From an uncultured Lachnobacterium sp. (lineage in GTDB: Bacteria; Bacillota; Clostridia; Lachnospirales; Lachnospiraceae): a stretch of DNA of 64,000 nt. This document shows positions 1-8,579 of the stretch, one piece after another. The notes under the pieces are model-generated. The model did no database searches, was not told the origin of the DNA, and worked only from the letters and a program-made list of their open reading frames with translations. A program made the translations under genes and the position numbers. How positions within the stretch are numbered: the first letter of the stretch is position 1; the number at the start of each line of letters is the position of its first letter. The stretch lies in the NCBI GenBank assembly GCA_900550545.1, contig URSS01000004.1:1-64000 (forward strand), in the 5' to 3' direction.

Positions 1-48
1 TCTGATTAATCATAAATGAGGGGCAAAATACCTTTTGACCCTCATATC
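1..48 (+). repeat. Right end of 212-bp MITE-like repeat (copy 0, cut by window edge)
   Basis: These 48 bases match the last 48 bases of the repeat seen complete at 7148-7359, 43014-43225 and 59403-59614. They contain the terminal hairpin whose arms are GAGGG-CAAAA and TTTTG-CCCTC, and the right terminal inverted repeat ending in CATATC. The following ATAATAT would be the right copy of a 7-bp target duplication, but the left copy is outside the window. It lies about 70 bp downstream of the sdaAA stop codon. Confidence 0.9.
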
Positions 49-55
49 ATAATAT

Positions 56-90
56 GTAAAAATTGAGCCGCAATATTACGACTCAACTTT
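56..90 (-). terminator. Rho-independent terminator of sdaAA
   Basis: On the minus strand the arms TTGAG-CG and CG-CTCAA enclose a short AT-rich loop and are followed by TTTTTAC. It sits about 30 bp after the sdaAA stop, as expected for the end of that operon. Confidence 0.6.
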
Positions 91-120
91 TATACAAAAG
101 GCTTGTTCCTTATTTCAATT

Positions 121-975
121 TTAATACGCTTCCGCCGAAGCTGACGTTGCCAGTCCACCCTCACTTGTCTCCTTCAGGCAGGTCGGCATCTGATTTCCGA
201 TACGACGCATACTGTCAATGACATCATCCGGTGTAATGGCACTACGAATGCCGGCGAGCGCGAGCTGCGCAGACGTCACTGCATTGACCGCTCCATACGA
301 ATTCCGCTTGATGCAAGGCACTTCTACAAGGCCTCCCACCGGATCACAGGCAAGTCCCAGCATATTCTTTAATGATAACGCGGCTGCATGCATTACAGTC
401 TGTGGATCCGCTCCCTGTAAATAAGCAAGTGCACCTGCACTCATTGCGGCCGCCGAACCAATCTCTGCCTGACATCCACCTGCTGCACCTGCAATAAAAG
501 CATTCTCTGCAATTACTTTTCCAATTCCCGCTGCTACATACAATGCCTGCACCATCTGTTCTTCTGTCGCTGCAAACTGTTCCTCGTAACTTAAAAGAAC
601 CGCTGGCAGAACACCACAGGAACCTGCCGTCGGAGCTGCTACAATTCTTCTCATACACGCATTGGATTCGCCCATTTTGATTGCTTTTTCCATGACGAGA
701 CCGATAAAAGCACCACAGATATTTTCCCCGGACGCATTGTATTCATGCAATTTTTCTCCATCACCACCGGCACGTCCGCTGGCCGACCGCAAATTGCCAT
801 TGTAAGCGGCATCTGCATATTTCATTGCCTCATACATCTGATGCATTTTCTCATAAGACTGCTCCTGGGTCCGTTCACTGGCATCCATGTCTTCCTGCTG
901 CACAATCTGCCATATTTCTTTCTTCTGCTGTACTGCCAGTTCCTGTAATTCCTGTAATGTATGATATTCTGTCAT
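121..975 (-). CDS. sdaAA: L-serine dehydratase, iron-sulfur-dependent, alpha subunit
   Basis: This is the catalytic subunit of the oxygen-sensitive L-serine deaminase that converts serine to pyruvate and ammonia. The 284-residue protein has the family motifs PTAGSCG (Cys120), GGCQAEIG (Cys168) and LACDPVGGLVEVPC (Cys210, Cys221). These cysteines include the likely [4Fe-4S] ligands. The ATG at 975 is chosen because AAGGAG lies 7 bases upstream; a TTG two codons earlier has no such spacing. It follows the beta-subunit gene by 18 bp, the usual two-subunit arrangement in Firmicutes. With the glycine/alanine symporter near 53 kb it points to amino-acid use as a carbon and energy source, which is an inference. 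Confidence 0.95.
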   Translation of the reverse strand: MTEYHTLQELQELAVQQKKEIWQIVQQEDMDASERTQEQSYEKMHQMYEAMKYADAAYNGNLRSASGRAGGDGEKLHEYNASGENICGAFIGLVMEKAIKMGESNACMRRIVAAPTAGSCGVLPAVLLSYEEQFAATEEQMVQALYVAAGIGKVIAENAFIAGAAGGCQAEIGSAAAMSAGALAYLQGADPQTVMHAAALSLKNMLGLACDPVGGLVEVPCIKRNSYGAVNAVTSAQLALAGIRSAITPDDVIDSMRRIGNQMPTCLKETSEGGLATSASAEAY

Positions 976-993
976 GAACAATCTCCTTACCTG

Positions 994-1653
994 CTACACA
1001 CCCTCAAAATATGTCACTTTCATCACACCCTCTACATGGGAAAGCCAGGCAATCCCATCCTTCGGAATCGGCTGATCACATTCCACGACCATAACAGCCA
1101 TCTGTCCCTTTGCGGAGCGGTACAGCTGCATGGTTGCGATGTTCACGCTCTTGTGCGCAAGCATAGACGTCACTTCCGATACATGTCCCGGCTGATCCAG
1201 ATTGTGGACAATCAGTGTCGGATGTTCTCCAGAGAAATTTGTGTTAATTCCATCGATTTTGTCAATATTGATACGGGAGCCTCCAATGGAAGACACCTGT
1301 ACCTCAATGGATTTTTCTCCCACACCCTCTAATCGGATAACAGCTGTATTCGGGTGGGCATCCTCCAGACGCGCTTCGCCAAATACAATTTTGATTCCCC
1401 GTTTCTGTGCGATTTCAAAGCTGTCAGCAATCTCATAATCGTCCGGCTGCATACCAAGAAGTCCTGCCACAATCGCTTTCTTTGTACCATGTCCCTCTCC
1501 TGTTGCAAGAAAAGAACCATATAGCAAAATTTCTGCTTTCTTTATGGGTTCTCCGAGCAATTTTCCCGCTACATATCCCATGCGAACAGCCCCTGCTGTG
1601 TGGGAACTCGAAGGACCTACCATAATCGGGCCAACAATATCAAATAAATCCAA
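994..1653 (-). CDS. sdaAB: L-serine dehydratase, iron-sulfur-dependent, beta subunit
   Basis: Small subunit of the two-part serine dehydratase. The N-terminus carries the beta-domain signature FDIVGPIMVGPSSSHTAG, and the C-terminal third is an ACT domain (NLDQPGHVSEVTSMLAHKSV), likely involved in serine binding or subunit contact. The reading frame is open to 1680, but AAGGAGG lies 6 bases before a TTG at 1653. The start is therefore placed at TTG, giving 219 residues that begin just before DLFDIVGP. The gene lies 32 bp after the GGDEF/EAL gene and is probably co-transcribed with it. Confidence 0.93.
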   Translation of the reverse strand: MDLFDIVGPIMVGPSSSHTAGAVRMGYVAGKLLGEPIKKAEILLYGSFLATGEGHGTKKAIVAGLLGMQPDDYEIADSFEIAQKRGIKIVFGEARLEDAHPNTAVIRLEGVGEKSIEVQVSSIGGSRINIDKIDGINTNFSGEHPTLIVHNLDQPGHVSEVTSMLAHKSVNIATMQLYRSAKGQMAVMVVECDQPIPKDGIAWLSHVEGVMKVTYFEGV

Positions 1654-1685
1654 TGTGTGCCTCCTTTTATTCTCCGACAAGTTTC

Positions 1686-4355
1686 TTACAAATATTTCTG
1701 CTCGAACTCCCCAATCTGCATCGGTTTCCCGAAATAATATCCCTGGATCATGGCAATGTTCATCTGCTGTACCACATCAAGCTGCTGATCCGTCTCCACA
1801 CCTTCCACACAAACATGAACGCCAATGGCGCTGGCTAATTCTGCGACCATTTTGACAAATGCATCCGAAAAATCATCCTCTCCAAGATGTTCAATAAAAC
1901 AGCGGTCGATCTTGATCACATCGATTGGCATCTCCCGGATATGATTCAACGAAGAATATCCGGTTCCAAAATCATCCAATGCAACTTTTACTCCAAGGCT
2001 CTTGATTTCGCTGAGAATCTTTTTCATGCGGACCATGTCATTGATGGCAAGACTCTCTGTCACTTCAAGTGTAAGATTCGCCGGATTGATATGTGAATCT
2101 TCAATCGCAGACTTAATTTTCTTTACAATATCATTCTGCAGCAACTGCACAACCGACAAATTCACATTGACCTTATAATCCGGATGCCCCATATCGTTCC
2201 AGTATTTACAGCGTTTCACCGCCTGTCGTAACACATACTCTCCAATTGGATTGATCAGTCCCAGATACTCTGCAAGCGGAATAAAATCATTCGGACTGAC
2301 GAATCCCATCACACTGGAATTCCAACGTACAAGTGCCTCAGCTCCACAACAGACATTTTTTTGATCTTTGGTATCAATGATTGGCTGATAATACACTTCA
2401 AATTCACTGCATTCATTCATAGCCGCTGTACGCATATTTTTCTCCAAATCAAGTCTATGGCTTGCGGAAGCAGCATCCGTATCATTGTAATATTCAATCC
2501 GGTTTTTTCCACGCCTTTTTGCACGCATGAGTGCCATATCCGCTTTACGGATCAACTCATCCACCGTAGTTCCATCCTCCGGAAAACATGCAATTCCCAT
2601 ACTCATGGTACAATAATAGTCTTCCCCTTTTAAAAACCATGGTTTTGTAAAAATTGAAGTAATCTCTTCAATAATAAAATCTAACTTATCAAACAGTTTA
2701 CCCGGAACTATAACAATAAATTCGTCCCCACCCATACGGTAACAGGTATTTGTCACGCCACCAACACGTTGCAGACTATGTGAAATCGCCTTCAGCAAAA
2801 CATCGCCATACTGATGTCCCAGCCCATCATTGATATGTTTAAAATCATCCAGATCCAAATAGAGCAAGGCCCCTTTTTGTTTTGAATTCTGCGCTTTCAT
2901 CACATATTTCGCCAGATCCTGTTCACAACGCATACGGTTAAAAAGTCCTGTAAGGAAATCGTTATTTGCCTGTTCTTCAATTTCTTTCTGATATATTTTT
3001 TTGTCCGTAATATCATATAATGTACAAAGGCTGACTTTTCTTCCATCCACCCAGTCGATCTCTGTTTTGTAGACATCCAGCCATCGTTCTTCTTCTACAG
3101 AATATATTTCTTCAAAATACTGTCTGCGCCCTATTTCCTGCTCCGAGAAAATCAAATCATCCAGTTTTCCTGCTGCGATTGTCTTCGCAAAGAAATCTTT
3201 GAATTTTTTGTTTGTGTACAGAAGTGTTCTGTTTTTTGCATCAGAAACATAGATGCCACTTCCCGTATTCTCCAAAATAGATTCTAAAGAAGCATATGAA
3301 CTTGCAAGAGAATTCTTGGAAATGCGTTTTATCAGCACACTCTGCACCACACGCTTAACATCATTTATAAATTTGATGTCCTCCATCTCCCATGTACGGT
3401 TGTGGCTGTGTTCATAAAAGCCCAGATACATGGCCACCTGCCCACCGGCTTCGATTGGTTGAAATACCGCTGCTGTCATCTTGCAATCTTTCATAAGCGT
3501 TTCAAACTCATCCGGCATCATCGCATCCGTGGAAATAACGTATGGTTTTCCATCAAAAAACGGTAAATCTGCTCTTTTACAATTGGACAATTTCCATAAT
3601 ACCGAAGCTTTTTCCTCCGTGACATGTTCACAGACCCCTTCAATCAAAAGTGTCTCAATATTCTCACGAATCAAAAATCCTCCAGTAAGTTGTAAACATT
3701 CACAGGTCTCTTTGATCACGTTTTCCACAAGGTCTGCGAACGCGTCATCCGACTCAAGGGTCTGAATCACTTTGGTCATTGTCTGCATCTGGTGCAACTG
3801 ATGCTGCATAGCGATCTCCGAATTCTGGCTTTTTTTCATTGCAGTCTGTGCAATGAGCTGGTTGATTTTTACTTCGAACAGCTGTGCAGAAAGCAACGAC
3901 AAAAACTCAACGGATGCATAATAATGCTTCTCTGTAGTTGTCATCATACCTTCCGGCAGACTATTTTGTGACGTGATTTTTTCTTCCAACAGACCAACTA
4001 TCACCCAGATAACCTGTGTTTTTCCTTCAATTCGTGTAGAAATTGCGCAAACTTTCACAAAATCCTGTGTGGCAGGATATTCCACCATTGTTTCAATCTG
4101 CTCGTTTTCAATTTTCGATACCAGCTGCATATATACCGATTCATTCACAAGTGAATGGACATATTCCAGCTCCTCTTTCGTTCCGTAGGCCTTTGTAATG
4201 ACCCCTTCTTTCTGTCCCAGACAGACAACATACAAATTATTGGAATAACAAAATTGATCCTGCAATTCCTGCAGCATCTTTGTATCAATCAATCCGTTTT
4301 CCAGATTATCATCTTCCTGTGGCAGTTCCAGCCCGAGTGCATTTGTAATTGCCAT
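1686..4355 (-). CDS. GAF-PAS-GGDEF-EAL cyclic-di-GMP signalling protein
   Basis: A cytosolic-looking protein of 889 residues that may both make and break cyclic-di-GMP. A GAF-like region spans about 200-345, a PAS domain 350-455, a diguanylate cyclase domain has an intact MGGDEF at 541-546, and a phosphodiesterase domain has EAL at 673-675. The EAL domain keeps the metal and catalytic residues in NVNLS, LEVTE, DDFGTGYSS and EGVET, so both halves look active. No membrane segment is evident, so input is probably a small ligand or partner at the GAF or PAS domain. It sits 3 bp after an RNA-methylase gene and just upstream of serine dehydratase, an unusual operon setting. Confidence 0.92.
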   Translation of the reverse strand: MAITNALGLELPQEDDNLENGLIDTKMLQELQDQFCYSNNLYVVCLGQKEGVITKAYGTKEELEYVHSLVNESVYMQLVSKIENEQIETMVEYPATQDFVKVCAISTRIEGKTQVIWVIVGLLEEKITSQNSLPEGMMTTTEKHYYASVEFLSLLSAQLFEVKINQLIAQTAMKKSQNSEIAMQHQLHQMQTMTKVIQTLESDDAFADLVENVIKETCECLQLTGGFLIRENIETLLIEGVCEHVTEEKASVLWKLSNCKRADLPFFDGKPYVISTDAMMPDEFETLMKDCKMTAAVFQPIEAGGQVAMYLGFYEHSHNRTWEMEDIKFINDVKRVVQSVLIKRISKNSLASSYASLESILENTGSGIYVSDAKNRTLLYTNKKFKDFFAKTIAAGKLDDLIFSEQEIGRRQYFEEIYSVEEERWLDVYKTEIDWVDGRKVSLCTLYDITDKKIYQKEIEEQANNDFLTGLFNRMRCEQDLAKYVMKAQNSKQKGALLYLDLDDFKHINDGLGHQYGDVLLKAISHSLQRVGGVTNTCYRMGGDEFIVIVPGKLFDKLDFIIEEITSIFTKPWFLKGEDYYCTMSMGIACFPEDGTTVDELIRKADMALMRAKRRGKNRIEYYNDTDAASASHRLDLEKNMRTAAMNECSEFEVYYQPIIDTKDQKNVCCGAEALVRWNSSVMGFVSPNDFIPLAEYLGLINPIGEYVLRQAVKRCKYWNDMGHPDYKVNVNLSVVQLLQNDIVKKIKSAIEDSHINPANLTLEVTESLAINDMVRMKKILSEIKSLGVKVALDDFGTGYSSLNHIREMPIDVIKIDRCFIEHLGEDDFSDAFVKMVAELASAIGVHVCVEGVETDQQLDVVQQMNIAMIQGYYFGKPMQIGEFEQKYL

Positions 4356-4358
4356 AAT

Positions 4359-5837
4359 TTACCTCTTTACCCCAATGACCAATAAATAAAATCCCGTCTT
4401 TGTCTGCATGCAGGTTTCCTGCAATAAGTGTAACTGACTGTGCAGACGAATCTGCTTTTTCACAAATCCAAGCTCCTGTGTATACATAATAATAACCGCT
4501 TCTTTTTGCAATATTTCCAAAGCTTTATTAAAAAACTGTGTGTACAGATGATCCAGTTCTTCCTTGGTCATCCTTCCACGAACCGGCATATTCGTAATAA
4601 TCTCATCAAACTTATACTCATGCCGGAAATCAAAGAAATCCCTATGAATAAAATGAATCAGTTCTCCCGCAGCTGACGCATTTTCTCTCGCCTTGTCAAT
4701 TGCCTCTCCAAAAATATCTGTGCCGTATTTTTCTCTCGCCGGTACACGGATATCGCGCTCGATCAGCATCGTTCCTACTCCACAAAATGGATCCATGATC
4801 TGGGCACCTTCCTTCAGATAAGGTGTTGCCAGCTCCATGATAAGTGCCGCTGTAGACGGATGAATAGAGGCAGAGATGGCATGCTTCCGATACTGAAATC
4901 TCTGATCTTCCAGTGTATAGAATTTCAGGCATGGGAAAAATTTTCCCTCCCTGTTTGCGATTAGCCGAAGTTCCACTTCATAATCACTTGCAGAGTTGAT
5001 CAGTGCTCCCCCGGAAAGTTCCTCTAATTTTGCGCCAAGTTTTCTTGTAAAACTGCTGCGTTCCTCCAGTGTCATATTTGACTTGCACTCGACGCGGAAA
5101 TAAAACGGAGCATCTTCTTTGTGATATTTTCTGCACAATGCAAGCATTGGCTCCCAGACATTCCGTGCTGCGGCTTCCGGCTTTGGATCGATCAGTGCCT
5201 GTACCGGTACTGGAAAAAGCACATCCCGGAACACACGCACCAGCATCAGTTTTGTCAGGTCATCTGTGTCTGTCATCACACCGAGCGGATGCGGTCTGCC
5301 TTTTGCAAGTGTCGCAACGGTTTCTCTCTGATTCCGGTTACAAAGCAAAAGCACATGATTCTTTTTCTGCTTTTTGTCAAAAGTATGATGTGTAATTCCT
5401 TCATACATAATGATAATGCGACGCAGAGCCCGCACTTCTTCTTCGATGTGTTTCTGATTCTCTACATTCCGTTCTTTTGAAAGCAACTCATCCAGCTGCT
5501 GTTTCAACTGTGGTAAAAGCGGTTCCACATCAAATTTTGCCAAAGCTTCCAGATAAGCACTGCGGACAAACAGCGTCTGTTCCTTCTGATAGGAAGTAAA
5601 CAGTTTTTCCACTGCCGGCTCATATTCGATTTCACCTAATAACAATGCCGCATTCTTTCTCGTCTTCGCATCGTCACTTTCCAGCCAGTTCCAGAAAAGA
5701 GACTTGTTTTCTTCCGCAAATGTCTCCGCCTGCGCATACGCCTGTGCGTTTGCATCCTTTTTCAATTGTGCCCGCAAAGCACTGAGATTACTGCGCACAT
5801 TCTTTTGTTCCTTCAATTCCTGATAGATTGTCTCCAA
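4359..5837 (-). CDS. HEAT-repeat N-terminus fused to a TRM11/UPF0020-type RNA methyltransferase
   Basis: The C-terminal half (about residues 320-492) is a SAM-dependent methylase with the binding motif IMDPFCGVGTMLIER and an RNA-methylase-like catalytic motif, here NMPV rather than the common NPPY/F. The N-terminal 150 residues are helical, with HEAT-like repeats (DDAKTRKNAALLLGEIE, SAYLEALAKF). The substrate is probably a guanosine in tRNA or rRNA, by family analogy only. Translation starts at TTG with AAGGAG 7 bases upstream. The gene is the first of the likely operon methylase - GGDEF/EAL - sdaAB - sdaAA. Confidence 0.82.
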   Translation of the reverse strand: METIYQELKEQKNVRSNLSALRAQLKKDANAQAYAQAETFAEENKSLFWNWLESDDAKTRKNAALLLGEIEYEPAVEKLFTSYQKEQTLFVRSAYLEALAKFDVEPLLPQLKQQLDELLSKERNVENQKHIEEEVRALRRIIIMYEGITHHTFDKKQKKNHVLLLCNRNQRETVATLAKGRPHPLGVMTDTDDLTKLMLVRVFRDVLFPVPVQALIDPKPEAAARNVWEPMLALCRKYHKEDAPFYFRVECKSNMTLEERSSFTRKLGAKLEELSGGALINSASDYEVELRLIANREGKFFPCLKFYTLEDQRFQYRKHAISASIHPSTAALIMELATPYLKEGAQIMDPFCGVGTMLIERDIRVPAREKYGTDIFGEAIDKARENASAAGELIHFIHRDFFDFRHEYKFDEIITNMPVRGRMTKEELDHLYTQFFNKALEILQKEAVIIMYTQELGFVKKQIRLHSQLHLLQETCMQTKTGFYLLVIGVKR

Positions 5838-5899
5838 AGAAATACTCCTTTATATCTAAGTTATTCCTATTTTAATTTATTTTTTCGTGTTTTACAAGA

Positions 5900-6625
5900 C
5901 TACGACTCTTTTTTAACACCATGCTGCTGGATATATGTCACCAGATCCTGCTTGAAAGCATCCCATGCTTCAGTGTGCTCCACAAAGTACTTCGGACAAT
6001 TCTTCCCCGTCACATCATAATGTCTTATGACATCTTCCACACCAAGATCATATCTTCCCATAAGCCATGTCACAAGCTGCACCAGTGACTGATAGGTCTG
6101 GTCATTGAATTTGCCCGTATCATCAGGAATGCAGCACTCAATCGCAATCGTATCAGAATTACGATCATTGGATGCATATGCAATCTCATCGCACGGAATA
6201 CACTGTACGATTTCTCCCTCCAACCCAATCACAAAATGACTGCTTGCATGGGTAATATGAGACTCCGCCAATCCCGCGAAATAATCCCTGTTCTGTTGCG
6301 CCGTCGTTCCCGGGTTTGCCGTATAATGAACCACAATTCCATTCACTTTCTCCAATGCGCGTGCCGGTCTCGAATAATCGTTGATTGGAAGTAAATCCAC
6401 ATCCAGCTCCGGACGGTTATCATTGTACAGTGTATCTGTAATCTGATCTGCCTTTACATAAGTTGTCTTTGCATGGTTCTGCCGTATTCGGATAATCGCT
6501 CCAATTGCGATGAAAATCACGATAGCAATCAGAATGGTGATGAAAATGCAGTTGTGCAGTTGTTTCTTTCGTTTTGCTTTCTGGTAGGCACTGCGCGCCT
6601 TTGATCTTCTCTGTGCGTCTGTCAA
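5900..6625 (-). CDS. Membrane-anchored N-acetylmuramoyl-L-alanine amidase (PGRP/Amidase_2)
   Basis: A peptidoglycan amidase cutting the bond between muramic acid and the stem peptide. The 241-residue protein has a basic cytoplasmic tail (1-25), one transmembrane helix (about 26-47, CIFITILIAIVIFIAIGAII) and an extracytoplasmic Amidase_2 domain. Likely zinc ligands are His in GIVVHYTA and His/Cys in RHYDVTGKNCPKYF. Start is TTG with AAAGGAG 8 bases upstream. It is monocistronic: the 0.4-kb palindrome lies directly upstream and may hold or have displaced its promoter. Confidence 0.9.
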   Translation of the reverse strand: MTDAQRRSKARSAYQKAKRKKQLHNCIFITILIAIVIFIAIGAIIRIRQNHAKTTYVKADQITDTLYNDNRPELDVDLLPINDYSRPARALEKVNGIVVHYTANPGTTAQQNRDYFAGLAESHITHASSHFVIGLEGEIVQCIPCDEIAYASNDRNSDTIAIECCIPDDTGKFNDQTYQSLVQLVTWLMGRYDLGVEDVIRHYDVTGKNCPKYFVEHTEAWDAFKQDLVTYIQQHGVKKES

Positions 6626-6657
6626 GGAAGTTCTCCTTTTTTGTTCGTTGTATTCCG

Positions 6658-7064
6658 GTGTATTTTTGCGTAGTTGTATAAATTTTGTAATAGATAATTT
6701 TTTTATGGAACGATTTTATGTGGAATCGCAGAGTTTACCAAATTTGCCAAATGCCTCTCATTTCGTGTCCGGGCACCGTTTCGACAGCGACCCTCCATTT
6801 GTCCGTCTGCCGCAGATGCAGTCAGTATTTTTAGTCTGTCTAAGCGGGTCCGTTCATGAAATCGATATGAGCCGCCAAGACAGTCACAAAATGCTTCCGA
6901 TGTCATCTGTGGCAGACGGACAAATGGAGGGTCGCTGTCGAAACTGGAACGGACATGAATCATAGAAAGAGGCATTTGCAGATTTGTGTAAAATCGCGAT
7001 TCCACATAACTAGTACCATGAAAAATTATCTATCACAAAATCATAAAAACAACGTACAAATATA
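6658..7064. repeat. Large imperfect palindrome, probable MITE or IS-derived element
   Basis: The two halves of this 0.4-kb block are inverted copies of one another. The strongest part is a 40-base arm at 6779-6818 that matches the reverse complement of 6904-6943 with one mismatch. Outer arms, for example TTTTGTAATAGATAATTTTT near 6684 and its partner near 7045, pair at lower identity. An 85-base centre separates the arms. Because of the symmetry, both strands carry short open frames encoding nearly the same peptides (FDSDPPFVRLPQM and ADGQMEGRCRN), so these are probably not genes. I suspect a dispersed element; no second copy is in the window. Confidence 0.75.
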
Positions 7065-7086
7065 CGATACCTCCATTGTACCACAA

Positions 7087-7114
7087 AAAAGAGATGTCTT
7101 GCGACATCTCTTTT
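7087..7114 (-). terminator. Terminator of ilvE (bidirectional hairpin)
   Basis: AAAAGAGATGTC and GACATCTCTTTT form a perfect 12-bp stem around a TTGC loop, with an extra T-run on the minus strand. A transcript of ilvE would read through MITE copy 1 and end here. Confidence 0.8.
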
Positions 7115-7147
7115 GATTTCCTTCATATTTTAAGAATACATATATAT

Positions 7148-7359
7148 GATTAAAGGGTCAAAAGGTATCATCGATGCATGCTTGCATGCAATTCGATGTA
7201 TACCTTAGTGACCCGCACTACACCGAGAAAGTAGCAATTTACTGCTGAAACGCAGAAAATTAGCGGATTTCGAGGTGGAGTCAGATTACGGGAATGCGTA
7301 GCATGTAGTAATCTGATTAATCATAAATGAGGGGCAAAATACCTTTTGACCCTCATATC
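7148..7359 (+). mobile_element. 212-bp MITE-like structured repeat, complete copy 1
   Basis: Complete copy, apparently identical to the copies at 43014 and 59403. Element positions 1-21 and 192-212 form terminal inverted repeats with 18 of 21 matches. Four stem-loops can form: 8-67 (GGGTCA to TGACCC), 74-130 (CACC to GGTG), 135-168 (CAGATTAC to GTAATCTG) and 182-207 (GAGGG to CCCTC). Flanks share ACATATAT, offset by two AT bases on the left. The right end lies 13 bp beyond the ilvE stop codon. No open reading frame of note. Confidence 0.9.
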
Positions 7360-7372
7360 ACATATATGCATC

Positions 7373-8398
7373 TTACATAATTTTGTGAACCCATCCTTCT
7401 GGTCCTTCGATTTCGCCCATCTGGATTCCGGTAAGTGTCTCACGAAGCTTCTTTGTGTATGGTCCCATTTCTTCCATTCCACTTGGGAAGCAGATTTCCT
7501 TGCCGTGATCTACGATCTTTCCGATTGGGGAAATAACTGCTGCTGTACCGCAAAGTCCACACTCTGCGAAATCAGGTACCTCAGAGAATTTAACCTGTCT
7601 GTGCTCTACCGGCATGTTCAGGTACTTCTCAGCAACAACCATCAGGGATCTTCTTGTGATGGATGGTAAAATACTGTCTGACTTTGGTGTTACGAACTTT
7701 CCGTCTTTTGTAATGAAAAGGAAGTTTGCTCCACCTGTCTCCTCAACATAAGTTCTTGTTGCTGGATCAAGATACAGGTTCTCAGCAAATCCCTGCTTGT
7801 GTGCATCTACGATTGCATGTAAGCTCATTGCGTAGTTCAATCCTGCCTTGATATGTCCTGTTCCATGAGGTGCTGCACGGTCAAAATCAGAAACACGGAT
7901 TGTAATTGGCTTAGCGCCACCCTTGAAGTATGGTCCAACTGGTGTAACCAGTATACGGAACTGATACTCATCTGCCGGCTTTACACCGATAACTGCGTTT
8001 GTTGCGATCATGTATGGACGGATGTAAAGTGTTGCGCCGGAACCGAATGGTGGTACCCATGCTGCGTTTGCTCTGACAACCTGCTCTACAGCCTCTACGA
8101 AACGATCCTCTGGGAATACAGGCATCTCCAGTCTCTCACAGGAATCTTTCATTCTTGCTGCGTTTAAGTCCGGGCGGAAACATACGATATGTCCATCTTC
8201 AGTGGTATATGCTTTCAGTCCTTCGAAACAAGACTGTGAATATTGGAATACACCAGCACACTCATTTAATGTTACATTTGCATCTGTGACAATCGCTCCA
8301 TCATCCCATTTGCCGTCTTTGTAATTGGATACGTAACGGTAATCTGTAGTCATATAACCAAATCCAAGATTGGCCCAATCAAGATTCTTTTTTTCCAT
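7373..8398 (-). CDS. ilvE: Branched-chain amino acid aminotransferase
   Basis: Class IV PLP-dependent aminotransferase that interconverts leucine, isoleucine and valine with their 2-oxo acids, using glutamate/2-oxoglutarate. The 341-residue length is typical of the long branched-chain form. The PLP-lysine region GHIKAGLNYAMS and the downstream YLDPATRTYVEETGGANFLF match the family. AGGAGG-like GGAGG lies 9 bases before the ATG. It stands alone with its own promoter and a terminator at 7087-7114. MITE copy 1 sits between stop and terminator and so is part of the mRNA. Confidence 0.96.
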   Translation of the reverse strand: MEKKNLDWANLGFGYMTTDYRYVSNYKDGKWDDGAIVTDANVTLNECAGVFQYSQSCFEGLKAYTTEDGHIVCFRPDLNAARMKDSCERLEMPVFPEDRFVEAVEQVVRANAAWVPPFGSGATLYIRPYMIATNAVIGVKPADEYQFRILVTPVGPYFKGGAKPITIRVSDFDRAAPHGTGHIKAGLNYAMSLHAIVDAHKQGFAENLYLDPATRTYVEETGGANFLFITKDGKFVTPKSDSILPSITRRSLMVVAEKYLNMPVEHRQVKFSEVPDFAECGLCGTAAVISPIGKIVDHGKEICFPSGMEEMGPYTKKLRETLTGIQMGEIEGPEGWVHKIM

Positions 8399-8501
8399 TT
8401 CTATTTTTCCTCCAATTCTGTCACTTTGAAATGACTTGTTACGAATCCAGCCCTCTATAACTTAGTGTTATGAAACACTGGGTTTGCTATTAATTGAACT
8501 C

Positions 8502-8530
8502 ATTCTAGTACAATATTTTTCATTTGTCTA
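8502..8530 (-). promoter_or_regulatory. Sigma-A-type promoter of ilvE
   Basis: On the minus strand TAGACA (8525-8530) and TAGAAT (8502-8507) are separated by exactly 17 bases, each one mismatch from consensus. The predicted leader of about 95 bases contains a small hairpin (AGTGTT/AACACT) but no T-box signature that I can see. Confidence 0.65.
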
Positions 8531-8579
8531 TAGTTCCACAAAAATTTTCCCATTAAAAATTTTTATAGAACCTATAACT

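Noticed and set aside
6648..7005. Two opposed open frames of about 100 codons in the palindrome
   Set aside because: They read the same peptides on both strands because the DNA is an inverted repeat; no ribosome sites or known domains support translation.
8399..8500. T-box leader upstream of ilvE
   Set aside because: Small hairpins exist, but no T-box motif or specifier structure could be seen in the 95-base leader.
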